Assembly (NCBI RefSeq): GCF_011397635.1
Contig: NC_064763.1
Coordinates: forward strand, 25,867,437-25,931,436
Direction of reading: 5' to 3'
Length of the DNA: 64,000 nucleotides
From: Epinephelus fuscoguttatus
Lineage: Eukaryota; Chordata; Actinopteri; Perciformes; Serranidae
Each line of letters starts with the position of its first letter. The first letter of the stretch is position 1. The translations under genes and the position numbers were made by a program. The notes beneath the pieces were generated by a model. That model ran no database searches, was not told the origin of the DNA, and saw only the letters and a list, made by a program, of their open reading frames with translations. Below are positions 38,150 through 50,479 of the stretch, in pieces.

Positions 38150-41100
38150 TCACACACACCGCAGAGAGAGACAGAGATGGCTGATCCAAGACTTTCTGCT
38201 CCTGCTGTCTGGAGAGAGGGCCTACAGGAAGTAGGGTATCCTTTTACACAGTCACACAATCAATCAGCATGAGTTCATTCTCCAGACCTCCTAAAAAAAA
38301 AAAATAAGGGGGGAAAAACCCCGGCCTCATGTCAGGAGGTTTTACTGCATCGTCCAGACTACAGGCCGGCAGGGTAATGGAGATTATAAACACAGAGAGA
38401 GATGTAAACAGTTTGAGGAATGGTCATGGGTAAGATGTTTTTCATCTTATGTGTGGTAACACTGTGAAGATAACTACTTTCATGTTGCAAAAGGCTCAGA
38501 CTATTGTTGTCTCAGTCATTGCCCAGACAAACACACTGATTAGTTCCATGAAAAGTAAAAAGAAGAAAAAAAAAAGAAACAGACGGAAATCTCAAACATT
38601 CAAAAGAAAGTTTGCAAAAAGCTTTGAAATCAATCAGGCCAATCTTGTGGTATCTTTTCTTGATCGATCATTAGGTCTATAATATGTCTGGTGTAATTTC
38701 CCGCAGCTGAAAGTGACACTCCACATCTTATTTAGTCTGACAAACAATCCCAAACCCCAATATTCAGTTTACAATGATATAAAAACAGAAAAAAAGCAGC
38801 ACATTACAATTTGTTTAAGATCAACTTATCAATTAATCGACTCAAGACACTGCTTTTACAACTGATTCAACCTCATGCATTAAAAACAAACACACAATGC
38901 CTTATGCAGTCAACAGCTTGAAGACTCACACGCTGATAACCACTGCTGGCTGTCATCCACATCTGTTTTTAATTGGTTGTGTCCTTTTCCAGCAATGTCA
39001 AGTCATAAACGTCAAGTGTGAACAGCACTACCTTTTAGCCTCCTAACAAAGCCAGAAAACTGAAAACTCAATTCCCTTTACTTTTTGCACATTTCTTTTA
39101 TACAATAGCTTGCACTGGCCTGAGTTACAGAAAATATTTAACTCAAACCATTTTTAATTTCATGCACATGTTCACAGCTCTACAGTTGTCAACAGACTGT
39201 GCATGCATAAGTGAGAAATTAAAATGCAGCCCTATGATTCTCTCGGAGCATCACTGTGTTGACTGAGAAATACAGGAACTGACTTAATCGACTTCAAACC
39301 AAGCAAAAGTGACCAACCTTTGAACCTTTGATCTCTGTCCCATTCACATAGTTGAGCCTGAGTTGGGTTTTCCTTCTTTCGCAGCTGAAGCTGAAGTCCT
39401 CCTCTCTGTCTCACTCCCTCTGTATGAAGCAGCAGAGTAAAGTCTTCCCATGACAAAGGATCAGACAGGAGACCCTCTCCCCTCCCACCTCAACTTTCAG
39501 CTCTCCTCCCAGGAGAAGAGAGGAGGGGGAGAGAGTGTGTGTTTACTTTTCAGCATCAGGCGCTGCTGCTGCCCCTCACTGGTCAGATAGAGGACTGCTC
39601 TTGTATAGAGAAGCAAAAAACCAAGGGAGGAAGCATGATCAGCCTGTTAGCTTTAATTATAAGTGTCCTTGAATGAAATCCTGCCCTCCAGCACAGATTT
39701 CTGTCTCTCTGCAGCTGATTCAGACCTCTGACCTCACCACGATCAATAGGCAGCAGTGTCATGTTATCAGTATTCCAGCATGGAGCCACTGGGTTTGAGT
39801 GAGTTATCTGTGCTCATCATGTGACAGTGTCTGATCTCCATTTTCCAACTCCTTCCTTAAACCTTCACATACTGTCACAGACTGTACTCTTGCTTACAAT
39901 GGCTGCAGTTTTCTTGCTGTTTGGCCAATTTGTTCCCAACACACACAAAAAAAAGAAACCTAAACTCTTTCCAGTTCTCACACAGCAGAGTCTTCCCACA
40001 ATGTTTTCTGAAGGAGAAAAAGCAAAAGAAGGCATCAGCGCTCAAAATTGTAAAAAAAAAAAAAAAAAAAAGTTGACTCTCAGTTTGTTGTTTCAGCAGT
40101 ATGTGGAGGCGGGAGGAGGCCCCATCGCTGTGTTTGAAACAGAGCCAACTTCACTCCCCCTCTTTACTGTGCAGCCAGAGAGTAAAAACCCCTTACAGTA
40201 AGAGACATAACCCACACTGCGACATGGAGTGTATCTAATACCCAGATCATTCTTTGATCTAATAAAAGCTTTATCAAAACTGATCAGACTGCCTACAGAC
40301 CAAGTGAATAAAATGTGAGATTATGTAAGTTCTGATAGGAGAATGAATGAAAAGTTACTTTGGAAAAATCCCCCCGAATCCCACTGAAAATCTAAAACCA
40401 TCATGCCAAAAAACTCCAATTACATCATAGGGAGGGGGCTGTGGAGTGCAGCCTGGACGAGATGATTACTTCCAGACACAGAGCCGGGGTCTTTGTCATA
40501 AAAACGCACACACATGCACACCAACACACACACACTCATCTGTCTGCCTCTCGCTCTGTCGTTCCATCAATCTTTACAATTTCAGGAAAATAAAATGACA
40601 CATATAAATCCCAGGAGGGTCTCATTTGAAAAGTGGGACACTTTAAATTTATTGCCAACACAAAGATTTAATTGACATAGAGAGCTGGAATGTTTCTCAC
40701 TTCCTGTCCAAAGAAGGTTTAAAAAAGAAAAAAAAGGTAAGATTTTAAAGCAGCCACACCACTATTTGCTGCGAACTGCTGCGTGTGTTTGCATTTTTTA
40801 AAAACTACAGACTGAAACCGTGTGTAGAGTGAATTTAGGGATTCTGCGTGAAGACCGTGGAAAAAGTAGGGAGGAGGGGAGCACGAAGGATGGAAGAAAG
40901 AAGAAATTGGTGTCGGATTGTGGGAGTGGGTGTGCGATCAACTCTGGTAATTGTTGGAAGGTCTGAGTCACAGCGTGAAAAGTCTCAAGTGTCTCTCCCA
41001 ATCACAAGAGGCCAAAGTCAACAGGCAAATTTTGGTGTTGAATCTGGATCTGTTATGTTTTTTTTTAAACAGAACCATAGCTTTGTCAGTTCATCTTTCA

Positions 41101-41930
41101 CTGTGTTCTGTTCAGGCGAACCTCACCATGTTTCTCACCTGCTCCTGGACACAAAAGTTTGACCCCCATCTTAACCTTTATTCACCTGAAATTGAAAGAC
41201 TTGCAGTTCTTGTGACCACTAATGACAAAATGAGCCAGTCCTGAAGCTGTTTTTGGAGTCAGCCTATGGTTCATCTACATAAAGACATCTTAATGAGCAG
41301 GATGTCAGCCTTCAGTAAATACAACCCACATCACAGCTATTTGCAGGCTTTATCTAGATGACCGGTTTACTTTGAAAAGTGGCTTAAGGCCCACTTGAAA
41401 CCACAAAACAAGATGGCTGAGTATTTGTTATGCTACTGGGCCTGTAATCATATGGCTGTGGTGTAATGTAGGCATCGGGCGGACATCTTTGGACAATGTC
41501 ATGTTTGTACAGATGATTTAATTGTGTCATTATCTGTGGTAACAATAAGTTCATCATCCAAATCAAACTGTCATCCACACGGATCTGTTGTGGTTTTCGC
41601 TGGCTTCACAAATCAGTCACTCTGCAGAGCAAGACACAAGAAAGCTGCTGCTTTTCTGTATACTGATGAACATAGTGATATAATAGATGCCTACACACAG
41701 CTGAGCATCTCCTTACCGGAGCCTCCTCACTCATCCTCCAGGAGAATATAACAGCTGAAGTATGTGGGAGGAACTCCTTAGAGACATATTTATGCGCTCT
41801 GAAATAAAGCAGCACAACCTTGAATGATAAAGATGACACATAGCAGAAAGCAAATCTTTACTTTCTGTAGAAAAACCTGATTATCACCAACAAAAAACGC
41901 AACTAAAAAAGGCTTGCAGTAAGTTTCTTT
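36979..41930. other. Upstream region of phldb2, no coding exon seen
   Basis: It should hold the phldb2 promoter and possibly non-coding first exons. A purine-rich, GC-richer patch near 39330-39560 is a candidate, but no TATA box or clear donor was found. It also contains a CA microsatellite at 38102-38146 and poly(A/T) runs. Short open frames here carry no recognisable domain. Confidence 0.45.
38102..38146. repeat. (CA)n microsatellite
   Basis: CA tract of about 45 bp, followed by an interrupted CACACA stretch to about 38160. Confidence 0.95.
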
Positions 41931-41936
41931 TTATTT
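41931..41936 (-). terminator. Poly(A) signal of hhla2
   Basis: The minus strand reads AATAAA about 210 bp after the hhla2 stop codon. It is the nearest canonical signal downstream. Confidence 0.55.
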
Positions 41937-42146
41937 TAAAGGCAGGAAAACAAGCTTACACTTAATGTTAATAATAATAATAATAGTTGTTCACAGTATA
42001 TCACATTATGACGAGGAGCACCCTCAAAGAATTTTACAGACACCAGTCTATTTAATCGTGATTGGTCTGTCTGTTGGAGTTTATACGTGCATTATCCTCC
42101 ACTGTGTGTTGCTCACTTATGGTCAGATGATTTAATCACGTTAAGT

Positions 42147-45100
42147 TCATGATGTATGAAGCCCAGGCTCAGTGTTTCCAAATCCATCCCTCTCTTGACT
42201 GCTGGATTGTGACCCATCATTTCCCTCTGCAGGTGGTCCTACTGGCTTTTCCTCTTGTTCTATTTCAGTGCCTGGTGGTGAAGCCACAGCACAGTCCTCC
42301 GCTGTGTTTGGCGTACTGCCCGTCACTTCATCCTGTGCTTCAAACTGTAGCTGTGCACTGTTGCACTCAACTCCATGTTCTTCAATTATGTATGAAGCCG
42401 AGGTGTTCACACCTTTGTGAATCCCACCTACAACAAAACTCACTCCGTTGTATCTGTGTGACGCACTTCTGGTCTCCATTGCTGCACCAGTGAGAGAAAA
42501 TCAAAATGAGTTATTTGAGAGAAGAAATTTACTGCATGTGACATTGGGCAATACATAATCAGATTTTTCAATTTGTCAATATTGAATTGTGCAGCTGAAT
42601 TTGCGACAGCATTGTTTCCACCACTTAGGCTGTTTATGACCCAATTTGCTTGTTTGTTAGTGGGCAGGATATCTCAAAACTGCTTTAGTTTTTATTTCAT
42701 TTTAATTCAGTTACAATTTTGACAATCAGCTTAGAAAACTGATGAGGTTTTGGTGCAGACAGTGCCACCATATTGCTATTTAGAAGCACTTGAAGGTAGT
42801 TTGTGTGACATTCAGAGCATTTAAATAGCATTTAAACAGCAACAAAGCATTATCACCAATTAACCTGCATGTCTTTGGACTGTGGGAGGAGGTTTACCCA
42901 GAGAAAATCCACGGTGACATGGCGAGAACATGCAAACTTGAACCACGAACCCTCTTGCTTAGCGACAATGCTAACCATTGCACCACCCCACTACCTCCTA
43001 ACTACACTGCACCACACCTTTGCTCACCATTGCCTTCACTCCTACAAATCATTGTAAGTATTGTTTTCAACATATTATGTTTGCGTAGTTGCAAACAAAG
43101 TCAAATTACGAGCTGCCCTGCAAAATTACTTTGCTAACAGATTTTGCTACAGTAACAGGATCCTCTCAAATGGTCTTGAGTTTGACTCACCTCAAACTGG
43201 CTGTCATGACTGTCACTATGTTGATGAAGATCTGGATCCAGATGCAGTTTTGCTGACTCGTAAACAACTTTTCTACCTCAAAAAATGTTAAATGATTATA
43301 GCGCAGCTTTGGCAGTGGTGCAGTGTTTGTGCTCTCTGAATGATTTTATTTCATTATATGATTACCATAAGCTAACAGCAGACCATACTACTGAATTTAA
43401 AAAAGTATTTTTTATAGCTTTGAACCACAGAATCACATTTAACAGCCACAACTGATACATGCACATACTTTCCATCACACAGGCTTGAATACTAGAGTGA
43501 ATATCTTGCATACCTTTTTTCCTGGCACATTGAAGGAGAATTACAGTGATGGTGAACAAGAATAAGGCTGCAGAAGCTGCAGTGCTCCACCACGACCTCT
43601 GCACACTCTGCTCGTCCACATCTGCAGAGCAAACATGACACACTTCTATCAGTGAACTGTTTCTATTTTCCTCCTTGGATTTATACTATCCACTACTACT
43701 GATACTCACTTATTGATGCCACAGTGATGTTTACATGGGTTTGAACAACGTGTCTGCTCTGCAGGCCTGAGAAGGTGCAGGTATATGTCCCAGAGTGCTC
43801 CTCAATGTCTGGCTTGTGAAGCAGAAGAGATCCGTCTCCCAGAAGTAGCAGGTCCTGGTCCAGTTCAGCCTGACCTTCCCAAAGGTCAAAGGTGTGTCTG
43901 GTTTTTGTGTCATATCTCAAGATAACTGTGGGCTCAATGGACGAAGTGAAGGTCCAGGTGAGGGAGAAATTCTGGGGACTGTGCGGGGCGATGCATGGGA
44001 TGGACAGTGCATGACCTTCTTCCTGTGTTATACTCTCTGAAACATATCACATTTACATTGTCTTGCTTTAGTCTGTCAAGAATCAGACACAAAATTACAG
44101 TGTAATTGAAACACACCTTGGTTTTTCCCAGAGGCAGTCCACACCTGGGTCTTGTCAGCCGCTATAAAAGAGCAGAAGTAGGTATAGTTGGAGACATTAC
44201 CCAGAATCCTCAGCGTGCTCTCCACAGTGAACAGACCCTTGTGGTCTGTGGTTTTGATGATTGAATTTTCTAGAGCTTCCTGGGCAGAGGGGGGGTCTGT
44301 GGCCCATGTCACCTGAGGGAGAGGGTAGATGTTGTGAGAGGAGCAGGTGACCATCTCATCGGTCATCTCCATGTTCACTGACTGGATGAGAGCTAGAAGA
44401 AAAGCAGAAAAGACAACAGTGTGAGTATTTTGTGGCTGTGGCAACCAGAAATAAACAACCTTACATGTCTGACACTTATATTCTTGTGTGTTTTGAAGTG
44501 AGCAGGTTGTTGTTGTTGTTTCATTCACACACAGTCCTTTGACAGTGTTGGCCTTTAGCTGCTCTTTCACACAAATCTCCTGCAGATGGTGCTTTTTCGC
44601 TGTATTTTAAAGCCCTGGTCGCCTCGTTAGTAGGGCAGATAGCTAAGATGACATAAGCTAGTGCAGACTGAATCCAGACTCTTGTTGTAAGCACAAAAGT
44701 AGGACCAAGATATTAACTTTTATTTTGAAAACTGGACTTTGCCATGTGCAGGTCACAAATAAAACTAAACCTTTTATACACCCTTTTTATGTGGATGTTT
44801 TTTGGCATTAGTCTCCTGTAAAGATTTGTTAGAAATCCTGCTAAAATATACAATTAAAGGGACATTTCACCTGAGAGTAAAAAAATATACATATTTTCCT
44901 CTTACTTGAAGTGCTGTTAATCTGTCTAGATTGTTGTGATGATAGTTGCCGAGTGCTGGAGTTAGATATAGCTGTAGAGATGTCTGCCTTCTCTCCGATA
45001 TAATGGAACTAGATGGTACTTGGCTGGTGCTCAAAGTGCCAAAAACTACATTTGAAAACCTCAACAGCAATGTCTCTTTCCAGAAATCATGACTCAGCTA

Positions 45101-47678
45101 CTCAAGATAATCCACAGAACTTGTTTCAAGCAGTTTCATGTATTTTCTTTTTACCAAACTTCCCCTGCCAACCATATTACCACTGATATTCAAAAGAAGG
45201 CAGACATCTCTACAGCTGATATCTCCAACACTTGCCAACTCGCACCAAAACAATTTTAATTCTATAAATCTCTTCGTTAATGCATTAATGCTCTTTCCTA
45301 GTTCTCCTCCTCATGCCAGAGCATTTAAATAATGAGCAAAACGTCCCTGCTGCTCTTAAAAACACACTCAGTTGAAGCGCAAGTTTAATCAACAGCTCTT
45401 TAAAACTATTTCAGCAACTGAATCTGGGTATATAACAGATTCTTTCCTGTGCAATAACATGACAATCAACCATTAATAGCTGCTGTCTGCTTTCCAACTG
45501 CTTTACAGCCATTCAGAGCCTTTCTGCTGGGCAGTTGTGGGAAAAAAAGGAGTGCTAAATGTTCCACCTTGTTGTCACGTCCTTGAGGGTAATTTATGAA
45601 TGTAGACACTTGACCACTCGAAGCTTCATCAGTGCTGAATTCATCACTTTTAGACCCAAGACAAAAGCCAAGAACAACAGGGGAGAGAAGTGAAATAGGC
45701 ACGATTTTCATGCCATCAAATTATACTGACCTTTCACCTCCAGGTTCACAAAGATCTCCTGGTTGCCCTTTCGTGTGCTCGTGTAACATTTGTACCTGCC
45801 CTTGTCTTGAACTTTGACCCTCCTGAGGAGCAGGGAGGCGTTGCCGTGAGGGATGTGGGAGTTGAACAAGCAAGTCCTTCCACTGAAGTGTTTGTTCTGG
45901 AGTCCAAACTGATCCTTGTTGTAGTAGTAGCTATGGACGGGGATTTGCTGCTTGTACCAGTGGATCACCACAGTGCCGGTGGGTCTGAAGCTGCAGGGCA
46001 GGATGCAGTCTTCAGGGATGATGCAGGTGACGTTGGCGTCTGGTAATAAGGCTTTGAGATGGTAAAGCTACTGTCAAGACTCAAGAGCACTGAACTGTTT
46101 ATGCATTTTTTATTATAACATTTAGAGAATTGTAATGATCTAAATGAAAGTATTGCTACATCATCATCTATCACAGCTTTGTCTCTTCCTGTAAAACACT
46201 GTAAAATGTATATAATGTAAAATCAAATAATGAACAGCTGAGATAAGAGGGTCAAAAAGGTATATTCTCTTTATTTATTTAGTGAGTAAAGACTGTATGT
46301 TAAGATATGTATCACATGTTGTAATTTTATGTTTCAGAATTTGTCTTTTAAGTTTAGTCTACAGTATGATAATAACAAAAACAGCAGCCATTGTTTCCCT
46401 TGTTTTCCTTCATAATTACACATTCCTGCAGGCATTTTTTGTAGCTTTTTCCAGCCACATCTGCGGTGTTTTAGTCTGAGTCTGTACTCAACAGACTTCA
46501 AAAACAACTCTGAAATCTGAGAATCAGATCAGGAGTTATAAACATCATTTTGTTTCTGATGACGTCACGCTGCTACTCATGCCTTCAATACTTTTTCATG
46601 TGACCTCAAAGACACTCCTGCTGCTGCAACAACAAATACAGGACAATGTGTCATAATTAGAAATCCTCGAGTTTCATTAGTGTGGCCGTTGCTGATATTT
46701 CCAAACAGCGAGAAACTGCATTAAGAGAAGTGCAAAGTCCATACAGAGAAAGCTTCTGTACTTTGTGTTTTATTGTCTAATAAACATCTGAGCTTGAATA
46801 AAGTTTTTTTTTTCAGTCAGAGTCACACTTTACCCCAAATGAGTGCTCAGTGCCCCAGATGTGTGCAGCTGTCACAGCTGGGTAACACTCTGCTGCGCTG
46901 AGGACACTGTGCAGCTGTGTTTACTGCTGCTGAGGAAATATCACTGCAAACTAATGCTATCTGTGACAGCTGTAATTTTTCAGCATACTCAGCGGACATT
47001 ACATTGCATTAACTACTGAGCCATAAAATTGTTTGTAACATATTAATTTAATCAACTGTATATCCATGCAATGCTCTTATACTATACACTAATACTATTT
47101 ATAGTATTATGTTGATCTGTTCTGTACACATAACATTTATTGCACGTCTGTCCGTCCTGAAAGAGGGATCACTCCTCAGTTGCTCTTCCTGAGGTTTCTA
47201 TCTTTTTTTTTTTCGTGTTAAAGGTTTTTTTGAGGGGAGTTCTTCCTCATCTGCAACAAGGGTCCAAAAGACAGGGATGTGTATGCTGTAAAGCCCTCTG
47301 AGGCAAATTGTGATTTGTGATACTGGGCTTTAAATGAAATTGGATCAAACTGAATTGAATCTTTTGGTAGAATTATGAGGAAATGTTCCCTTGCATGACA
47401 ATTGTATTCTTGTAACCATCTCACTCTTATGTTTCACCATCAAATTCTTTTGATTATGCAAAGTTAAACTTTCCTGACCAGTGATAATGATACCAAAAGA
47501 TACACAAAGCAGAAACTCTTCAAAGCATCTTATCTGTTTAATTCCCCTCTGAGAATAAATCACTTATCTGCAAATTAAACTGTATTAGATTGAGTATTAC
47601 TATACCTTTTGAGTTTGCAAGTAACAAATTCTTCAAGAAAATAAGCAGCACAATCATGAATCCGTGTGTCTCTGCCAT
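42147..47678 (-). CDS. hhla2: HHLA2-like B7-family protein (B7-H7)
   Basis: Six minus-strand exons: 47678-47606, 46039-45731, 44392-44117, 44036-43710, 43621-43514 and 42481-42147. Every intron is phase 1, as usual for Ig genes. The product has 475 residues. It starts with a signal peptide (MAETHGFMIVLLIFLKNLLL). An Ig V domain follows (25-127) with EDCILPCSF, VVIHWYKQQ, HSYYYNKDQ, HGNASLLLRRV and KGRYKCYTS. Then come an Ig C domain (128-219), a third Ig domain (220-328; IPCIAP...SGTYTC), a membrane segment (about 340-358) and a 110-residue tail. This order and the VVIHW...VHSYY...GNASLFFRRV pattern are those of human HHLA2, a cell-surface regulator of T and NK cells that binds TMIGD2 and KIR3DL3 in primates. 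Teleost receptors are unproven. The tail has one Tyr in SASYIIEE but no canonical ITIM. Other B7 genes fit less well. Confidence 0.88.
42850..42995. repeat. Dispersed repeat in the last hhla2 intron
   Basis: AATTAACCTGCATGTCTTTGGACTGTGGGAGGAGG...GAGAACATGCAAACTTGAACC...CTAACCATTGCACCACC is a very common vertebrate/fish interspersed sequence known from memory. Its transposon family is not settled here. Confidence 0.5.
44854..45250. mobile_element. Deleted copy of the 28306-29056 foldback MITE
   Basis: It begins TTAAAGGGACATTTCACC and contains the left arm (GATAATCCACAGA, AGCAGTTTCATGT), then jumps into right-arm sequence (TCAAAAGAAGGCAGACATCTC) and stops without the right terminus. It lies in the hhla2 intron between the V and C exons. 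Confidence 0.6.
47125..47345. repeat. Dispersed retroposon-tail repeat in hhla2 intron 1
   Basis: The stretch with CTCCTCAGTTGCTCTTCCTGAGGTTTCT, GGGGAGTTCTTCCTCAT and CTGTAAAGCCCTCTGAGGCAAATTGTGATTTGTGATACTGGGCTTTAAA resembles the 3' part of a frequent fish retroposon. Recognition is from memory. Confidence 0.45.
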
Positions 47679-50479
47679 GTCAGGCGGCCCGCGTTGAGCT
47701 GTTGGTCCTTGTAACGGTATTTGGCACGCATGTGTGTGAAAGCACATCGGTGTGCAGTGAACTGTTTCTGTGTGATTCCACTTTACATCCTTCCTAACAC
47801 TAATGAAACACTGACTAATTAACCAGGCAGGTAAATGTTCAACCAGCCCCTCTTGTGAATGCTTCACTACACAACACCTCTTCTAAAACAGTTCACAAAA
47901 ATAACCACTGTAATCTGTTTATATTCACATTTATGTCGTACTAGCTAAAAGATGTTCAGTAATTTTATCTTGAAAGGAGAAGCTCCTGCAAATCACACAT
48001 CCTTATGTGAGTGGCTGTGGCTCAGAGGTAGAGCGGGTTGACCACTATTTGGAAAACTGGTGGTTTCGATCCCAGGCTCCTTCAGTTTGCATGTCGAAAT
48101 AACCTTCGGTAAGATACCCCAGATTGCTCGCAATGGTTGCTCCATCTGTGTGTGAGTGTGAATGTTTACCGAATAGGAGATGGCACCTTGTACGGTAGCC
48201 TCGACCACCACTGTGTGAATGTGTGTGTGAATGTGTCATGTAGTGTGAAAGCACTTTAAGTGGTTGGAAGACTAGAGTGGTGCTATACAAGTGTAGTCCA
48301 TTACCATAATGGCAGCAAATGCAGAGATTTGCTCAGCAGAGGGAAAGAGTGGCTGAAAAGATGAAGGAAATTAGTTTAACAGGTCAAAAGGTGACCTGTC
48401 TGTTTCTCCTACAATAATGTGACAGTCCTGTACATCCTGAAAAAGACAATCATCTACACTCTGTCTGGATGTCAGGGCTTTTGTGAAAACCTATAGATAT
48501 TTCTATTTAGAATGACATCACACGGTGACATAAGTCGTAATTCAGTCTATCAACCTGAGGCAAATTTTTAATGTTCAGCAAGCTTAAACAAAGTCTCAAA
48601 CAGGAATGAACAACCCTTTTGTTTATATATGGATGTTTTCTTTTCCGCACCAGCTGGAAGAGACTTGACCCACGTGACCTTACACAGGCATTACAGAGTA
48701 TAGAAAATGGATGTGATGGTATCAGTGATTTCAGTTTCGGTAATGTTCAAGATAAAACTTATATAATTTGGAAGTAACAAAAAGTTTGTCAATGTCTATG
48801 AGGATGCTTTTATTTTGATACTTAAGCACAAACACATCCGCAATAATGTGGCTGTTCATGATAAAAACACACTACACAGTTGTTAACATATTCTGACAGA
48901 CGATGACCTCTAGAGGGCAAAGATGAGATGTCACCTCTGCATGTGAATGGCTTCCTGCTGTCCAGCAGCTGCGGGGTCACATGTACAAGAGAGCCAAGGT
49001 CCACGTGCATGATTCTTTAAGATGGCATTGCTCATGTCTGCCCTCAATCAACTTTAATCCCAGATTAAAGGGACTATGCCACAACAGTGGAGTCACGCTG
49101 TCTGTGTTTTGATTTGAGTTTCTCTGTTCCAGGTTTTCATTCCTTTCTTGATTCACTACAGTACCATTAAATGTGCGTGTTTCTATGAGTTTATAGTATT
49201 TCCTTATAACTTTTAATGACACTTTAATTATTACAAATTTCTATCAGTCTTTAGTAGTTTACTTTTTTCGTTCTCCCTATGTCTTATTGTGACATATATA
49301 TCACATGGCCATTAGTACATTTAAAATCTGTCGTGTTGAATGTATACTCGTATCCAGTATGCTGCAGATCTACATTACATGTGGTCAGCCTACTGGTTTT
49401 TTGTGAGGCTGCCCAGTGTCCATCAGTAGAAGATAGCCATGACCATGAAATGATGAAGTGACAAACATTACAGTGAGGAGCTAAAAAACTGCATTATCAT
49501 AAACATATAGTTTGACATGGACGTCACATAAAAGGATGGTCAGGATAGCTCTTTAACTGGCAAAAAGGGACAACCTGTGGATGCATGCCCATACGTGGTT
49601 GCAGCTATTGCAGATTTGCACTTGTTCATTATCATGTCAACACACTTTATTCAAACTGAAATCTTTCATGTCTATTCATGATCTGTCTCCATGTTGTGTG
49701 ATGATGTTTTCCATGCCATCATAGTAAGATTTGTGCTGACAACAACTGCATTTCTTTTTCTAACATGTAGATGAGATGAAAACGGTTCAAAGCCTCAGTT
49801 TAGGAATTCTGTGAATGATCACTGCTCAGAAGTCATAAGTGCAACGTTTGCAGACGTGGCCCAGAGACATATGCTTGCATCTGTCTCCTCTGGATTGGAT
49901 CCTTCCTCCCACCACCACAGCAGTGTGCAACTCGAGGGAAAATCCTGCAGTGTATAAAAGTAGGCTACAGGCTTTTTATTTTTATCTGGTCAGAATGAAA
50001 CGATGATGAAACTGCTGGTTGTATTATCCCTGTCCCCGCCCTCTGCTGCCTCCAGTTTGTAGGTTACTGAAAGATTTCACCAACCACAGATAAGAAGATT
50101 AGAGAGGAATTAATGGTATTCCTTTGTCATTATAGGAATAAATTGATATTTGGTTTTAAATCTAAGGGGTGGGGACAGTGGGGGAGTCGGAGCAACATGT
50201 TGTGTCAGGAGACGTAAGCAGAGGGATGGCACAGTGGTTCAACCAGGGGGATGCCTGTGCACCGGAGCTAAGCACTGGATATCTGACTGATGTTCGCCAT
50301 GTCAGAGGAGATGAAACAGCAGGATAATGCAGAAGTAGCTGGGTGTGTGCGTAGTGGGGCAGAATGAGCGCTGCTGGGACAGTTGAGGACAGGGACAGCT
50401 GTGGCACTCCCTGGGCGAGACATTGACGCAGTGGGAGGAACGTTTGGGTTCCTCTCGTCCTTCCAGCCCCAGCTTAACC
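47679..50479. other. Divergent intergenic region hhla2 / gabrr3
   Basis: The two genes point away from each other across 2.8 kb, so it should hold both promoters. Apart from the SINE at 48003-48305, no gene, TATA box near either start, or other element was recognised. Confidence 0.45.
48003..48305 (+). mobile_element. tRNA-derived SINE
   Basis: The head is tRNA-like: TGGCTCAGAGGTAGAG matches a Pol III A box and GGTTTCGATCC a B box. A body follows with GGCACCTTGTACGGTAGCCTC and a tail with AAAGCACTTTAAGTGG...GCTATACAAGTG. It is not a functional tRNA gene; the cloverleaf 3' half is missing. A truncated relative is at 4221-4332. Confidence 0.75.

Noticed and set aside
42149-42493. 114-residue plus-strand frame
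   Set aside because: Antisense to the last hhla2 exon, which joins in phase with five others.
45466-45711. Minus-strand frame starting MKIVPISLLSPVVLGFCLG, signal-peptide-like, just after the hhla2 V exon
   Set aside because: It could be an alternative first exon skipping the V domain. The only phase-1 donor (AAAA|GTGATG) is weak and no promoter is visible, so it is not annotated.
48003-48075. tRNA gene (A and B boxes present)
   Set aside because: No cloverleaf 3' half, and the body and tail match a SINE. The same applies to 60637-60720.
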